Below, piece after piece: positions 35,050 through 37,754 of a stretch of DNA of 37,754 bases. The DNA is from CAZNHL01 sp964572965 (lineage in GTDB: Bacteria; Bacteroidota; Bacteroidia; Cytophagales; UBA9547): NCBI GenBank assembly GCA_964572965.1, contig CAZNHL010000047.1:1-37754 (forward strand), read 5' to 3'. The notes under the pieces are model-generated. The model was not told the origin of the DNA, searched no databases, and was given only the letters and a program-made list of their open reading frames with translations. Within the stretch, counting starts at the first letter, position 1, and every line of letters begins with the position of its first letter. The translations under genes and the position numbers were made by a program.

Positions 35050-35802
35050 ATGCGTTTCAGATATTTATTATCAGTTTTAATTGTCAGTCTTGCTTTTGTA
35101 ACTCAGGCACAGCCTGGTTATCAGGGAAAAAAGTTTTTAACTACTTACAACCTTCGTTTTGTGCCCGCGCTGACTAATAAGAATTTTCATTCTAAGTCGG
35201 GTGTTTTACCTGGTGATTTCAACTTAACGCATATTGCCAATATTGAGTATGTGGTTTCAAGGAAAGTATCTTTAGGAATGCGTTATAGTTTCACACGCAC
35301 AAGTGTGGATATGAACTTTATTGATGAAAAGAGCCCTTTCAACATATATAAAAACCGCGATGACCTTGCTTTTAAGGCATATGTTCACGGTATAGGTTTT
35401 TACACGAAGATGTTTTATGGAGGTCACCAGAACCTTGCCCCGAGGGGGAGTTATATGACCCTGCAGGCTGATGCTTATTATACAATGGTAAAAGATTCTT
35501 ATGTGAATAACTCTACTGTTGGCAATTACTGGGGCAATTTTTCCATTGGCATCGGCTTTGGAAAGCAAATGATTGTCTTCGATAGATTAGTGCTTGATTA
35601 TGGAATAGAGTCTAATCTTTGTGTACCCGGCATACTCGGAAGTACAATTTATAAAATGAGGTTTGATGTAGATGATGAGTATGACTATGATGACACCTCC
35701 GCCCCCGATAAGATTAGTGATTTGCAGAAAATAGTAAATGGAAGAGTATTCGATATGTATATGGTTATGTTTAAACTGGGAATCGGCTTTCTGGCATTCT
35801 AA
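35050..35802 (+). CDS. Predicted outer-membrane beta-barrel protein, partner of the M48 protein
   Basis: A 250-residue protein with a signal peptide (hydrophobic residues 4-17, cleavage near TQAQ). The mature chain alternates polar and hydrophobic residues, with strands such as KVSLGMRYSFTR, YMTLQADAYYTM and GNFSIGIGFGKQM, and ends in the hydrophobic GIGFLAF, a typical barrel C-terminus with terminal Phe. It begins one base after the metalloprotease stop, so the two are almost certainly cotranscribed. Family unrecognised. Confidence 0.8.
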   Translation: MRFRYLLSVLIVSLAFVTQAQPGYQGKKFLTTYNLRFVPALTNKNFHSKSGVLPGDFNLTHIANIEYVVSRKVSLGMRYSFTRTSVDMNFIDEKSPFNIYKNRDDLAFKAYVHGIGFYTKMFYGGHQNLAPRGSYMTLQADAYYTMVKDSYVNNSTVGNYWGNFSIGIGFGKQMIVFDRLVLDYGIESNLCVPGILGSTIYKMRFDVDDEYDYDDTSAPDKISDLQKIVNGRVFDMYMVMFKLGIGFLAF

Positions 35803-35822
35803 TAGTTAATATAGAACCAAAG

Positions 35823-35858
35823 AAAAAGGTCCCGCAAAAACTTTGCGGGACCTTTTTT
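35823..35858. terminator. Bidirectional terminator between the barrel gene and purE
   Basis: A stem of at least 16 pairs (AAAAAGGTCCCGCAAA with its complement) around an AAC loop, flanked by A and T runs. It sits between convergent genes and has the ideal U tract on both strands. Confidence 0.92.
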
Positions 35859-35886
35859 ATGAACTAAATGAGAGAGGTATTCTTAC

Positions 35887-36378
35887 TTATTTATTGAATT
35901 TCTTTTCAACCTCAACAATGGCTTTTTCAACCTTTGTTCTCAGTCCGTCTTTAAAGACTTGAAGGTTTGCTGCTACTTTATCATCAAAAGCACCAATAAT
36001 TTCTGCTGCAAGGATTCCGGCATTTTTAGCACCGTCCAATGCTACAGTAGCTACCGGAATTCCACCTGGCATTTGCAGGATTGATAATACTGAGTCCCAG
36101 CCATCGATAGAGTTACTTGATTTTACAGGAACACCAATAACAGGTAATGTTGTCAATGATGCAACCATACCCGGTAAGTGTGCAGCGCCACCGGCTCCTG
36201 CAATAATTACTTTTAAACCACGCTCACGAGCAGACTGCGCATAATCAAACATACGGTGTGGTGTGCGGTGTGCTGACACAATGGTCAATTCAAAAGGAAC
36301 TCCCAGTTCTTTAAGTACGTCAGCGGCATCCTGCATAATGCGAAGATCCGAATCGCTGCCCATGATAATTCCAACCAT
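35887..36378 (-). CDS. purE: N5-carboxyaminoimidazole ribonucleotide mutase
   Basis: A 163-residue class I PurE, converting N5-CAIR to CAIR in purine synthesis. Signatures: GSDSDL (residues 7-12), the loop SAHRTPHRM with His37, and AGAGGAAHLPGM (about 60-71). It follows purK by 59 bases on the same strand. A small repeat lies in the gap. The pair implies the ATP-dependent N5-CAIR route. Confidence 0.97.
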   Translation of the reverse strand: MVGIIMGSDSDLRIMQDAADVLKELGVPFELTIVSAHRTPHRMFDYAQSARERGLKVIIAGAGGAAHLPGMVASLTTLPVIGVPVKSSNSIDGWDSVLSILQMPGGIPVATVALDGAKNAGILAAEIIGAFDDKVAANLQVFKDGLRTKVEKAIVEVEKKFNK

Positions 36379-36384
36379 ATTTTT

Positions 36385-36419
36385 AGTATTAAGTACAGAG
36401 TATTGAGTACTAAGTACAG
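36385..36419. repeat. Short imperfect tandem repeat in the purK-purE gap
   Basis: AGTATTAAGTACAG (36385-36398) and AGTACTAAGTACAG (36406-36419) differ at one base and are spaced 21 bases apart; the intervening AGTATTG resembles a further partial unit. The repeat begins just before the purE start codon, so it lies in its leader. Confidence 0.7.
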
Positions 36420-36437
36420 TGTGAATTTCTGATAATT

Positions 36438-37580
36438 TTAAGCGACTACTTTGATAGTGTCCTGAACAAATTTAACTTTTTCCTTCAGCTTATCCCAGTT
36501 GTCGTCAAGAATGGTGATATGACCCATTTTACGGAAAGGTTTTGTGAATTTCTTTCCATATAAGTGAATATAAACACCTTCTACTTTAAGTACTTCGTTC
36601 AGACCTTCGTATTTAGCAATACCGCTATGTCCTTCAGCTCCAAGCACGTTTACCATGGCAGATTGTTTCATAGTGCGTGTAGAGCCAAGCGGCAAGCCCA
36701 GGATTGCTCTCAGGTGTTGTTCAAACTGAGAAGTATAGTTTGCTTTGATTGTATGGTGACCGCTATTGTGTGGACGAGGGGCAATTTCATTAACAAGGAC
36801 TTTGCCGTCTTTGGTAACGAACATTTCTACCGCCAGCAAACCTACAATACCCAGTTTTTCAGTTACCTGAACGGCAATATCGTTTGCCTGCTTTTCTATT
36901 TCCTTAGAAATGCTTGCAGGAGCAAACAAGAATTCAACCAGGTTATGTGTCGGGTGGAAGACAAGTTCAACAGCCGGGAAAATAGAAATTTCACCGGCAG
37001 CATTGCGTGCAGCTATTACAGCAATTTCTTTTTCAAAATCTACAAACTTCTCTAATAGAGAAAACGCATCAAACCCTTTTTCAAAGTCGGCTTCAGTACG
37101 CAGTTTTTGTACACCGCGCCCATCGTAACCGGCTCTTCCAAGCTTTTGTACTGCAGGAAGGAATGCTTTATGTTTTTGAAGATCTGCTTTATTGTCAATC
37201 AATACAAAGTCGGAAGTAGGAATTCCGTTGTCTTTGTAGAATTGTTTCTGAAGGCGCTTGTCCTGAATAAGACGAATTACTTTTGGCTGTGGATAAACTA
37301 TTTTACCTTCGGCCTGCAGTTGTTCCAACGCTTCTGTATTTACATTTTCTACCTCGATCGTGATAAGATCCAGGTTTTTGCCAAAATTGTAAACGTCTGT
37401 GAAATTAGTTGGCGAGCCCAATACAAAGTTTGAACAAAACTCTTTGCATGGAGAGCTGTCGTCAGCATCAAGTATGCTGGTGTTGATATTGAAATCGACA
37501 CATGATTGGATAAGCATGCGACCTAGCTGACCACCACCTAATATACCTAGACGAAAATCGTGATAAAATTCCCCGTTCAT
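36438..37580 (-). CDS. purK: N5-carboxyaminoimidazole ribonucleotide synthase
   Basis: A 380-residue ATP-grasp enzyme that carboxylates AIR using ATP and bicarbonate to give N5-CAIR, the substrate of PurE. The N-terminal GILGGGQLGRML (residues 12-23) is the nucleotide-fold glycine loop; LGRAGYDGRG and EIAPRPHNSGHHTI are the ATP-grasp and active-site segments. Upstream of purE on the same strand; a tRNA with its own terminator lies upstream. Confidence 0.98.
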   Translation of the reverse strand: MNGEFYHDFRLGILGGGQLGRMLIQSCVDFNINTSILDADDSSPCKEFCSNFVLGSPTNFTDVYNFGKNLDLITIEVENVNTEALEQLQAEGKIVYPQPKVIRLIQDKRLQKQFYKDNGIPTSDFVLIDNKADLQKHKAFLPAVQKLGRAGYDGRGVQKLRTEADFEKGFDAFSLLEKFVDFEKEIAVIAARNAAGEISIFPAVELVFHPTHNLVEFLFAPASISKEIEKQANDIAVQVTEKLGIVGLLAVEMFVTKDGKVLVNEIAPRPHNSGHHTIKANYTSQFEQHLRAILGLPLGSTRTMKQSAMVNVLGAEGHSGIAKYEGLNEVLKVEGVYIHLYGKKFTKPFRKMGHITILDDNWDKLKEKVKFVQDTIKVVA

Positions 37581-37616
37581 GCAGCTATGGCTTTTGGGTT
37601 TGACTTAAATGAAAAA

Positions 37617-37643
37617 AAAATCCTGACACTAGGTCAGGATTTT
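37617..37643 (-). terminator. Terminator of the tRNA-Leu gene
   Basis: An 11-base perfect stem (AAAATCCTGAC and its complement) around ACTAG, followed on the minus strand by a run of about nine T. It starts two bases past the tRNA end. Confidence 0.9.
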
Positions 37644-37645
37644 CG

Positions 37646-37729
37646 TACCAGGAGCGGGACTTGAACCCGCACATCCTTGCAGATACAAGATTTTAAGTCT
37701 TGCGTGTCTACCGATTCCACCATCCCGGC
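37646..37729 (-). tRNA. tRNA-Leu, anticodon UAA
   Basis: An 84-base tRNA on the minus strand. The acceptor arm GCCGGGA pairs with TCCTGGT (two G-U pairs), followed by discriminator A; CCA is not encoded. The anticodon stem CAAGA/TCTTG encloses loop CTTAAAA with anticodon TAA at 37693-37695. The variable arm is long, as in tRNA-Leu, and the T-arm GCGGGTTCAAGTCCCGC is canonical. A terminator follows. Confidence 0.97.
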
Positions 37730-37754
37730 AAATAGAAAAGACGTTGATTGCTCA

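Noticed and set aside
1..37754. Mobile element, prophage, CRISPR array or toxin-antitoxin locus
   Set aside because: No transposase, integrase, phage gene or repeat-spacer array is present. The YwqK-like protein has no toxin neighbour.

Overview
The window looks like a chromosomal segment from a Bacteroidota bacterium, most likely a Cytophagales-type glider. I infer this from gene content, not from a search. Two proteins end in type IX secretion (T9SS) sorting domains. Predicted promoters fit the Bacteroidota form TTG-N19-TAnnTTTG. There are YwqK-type lipoproteins, a DUF2490 protein, a bacterial geranylgeranylglyceryl phosphate synthase and a eukaryote-like class Ia NrdB. Base composition is AT-rich, and coding density is high and even. 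I see no integrase, transposase, CRISPR array, rRNA or prophage gene.

Layout, left to right. Positions 1-4.2 kb hold envelope or secreted accessory genes: a 5'-truncated transglutaminase-like/TPR protein, a YwqK-like lipoprotein, a DUF2490 protein and a small secreted protein. Positions 4.2-10.2 kb, all on the minus strand, hold uvrA and a probable three-gene unit of a secreted protein, an ABC ATPase and an ABC-2 permease. Positions 10.3-11.8 kb (plus strand) hold a membrane-anchored triple HhH (ComEA-like) protein and a lipoprotein. Positions 11.8-14.8 kb (minus) hold a stand-alone nuoD and pgi, separated by a strong hairpin. Positions 15.0-18.0 kb hold a tiny T9SS sorting-domain protein, a convergent GGGP synthase, an RluD-type pseudouridine synthase and an unrecognised 189-residue protein. 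Positions 18.0-24.4 kb (minus) hold a 917-residue T9SS cargo protein with a PKD-like region, then nrdA and nrdB.

Positions 24.4-24.9 kb form the only gene-free stretch above 300 bases. It ends in a well-formed promoter for rplU-rpmA. Positions 25.6-28.2 kb (minus) hold an ECF sigma factor, a degenerate anti-sigma factor, gmk and nadD in series, plus a small secreted protein upstream. mutS follows on minus and a TrmH-family methyltransferase diverges from it. Positions 31.6-35.8 kb hold a propeller-like lipoprotein diverging from a two-gene unit: a large M48-type metalloprotease and a predicted outer-membrane barrel. The window closes on the minus strand with tRNA-Leu(UAA), its terminator, and purK-purE.

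Most of the window is housekeeping: DNA repair (uvrA, mutS), deoxynucleotide synthesis (nrdAB), purine and nucleotide metabolism (purKE, gmk), NAD synthesis (nadD), respiration (nuoD), glycolysis (pgi) and ribosome or RNA maturation (rplU, rpmA, rluD-like, trmH-like). The less explained parts are the M48/barrel pair, the sigma/anti-sigma pair with eroded zinc ligands, the free-standing T9SS sorting domain and the exporter linked to a secreted protein. I do not see a complete, clearly novel defence or mobile system.
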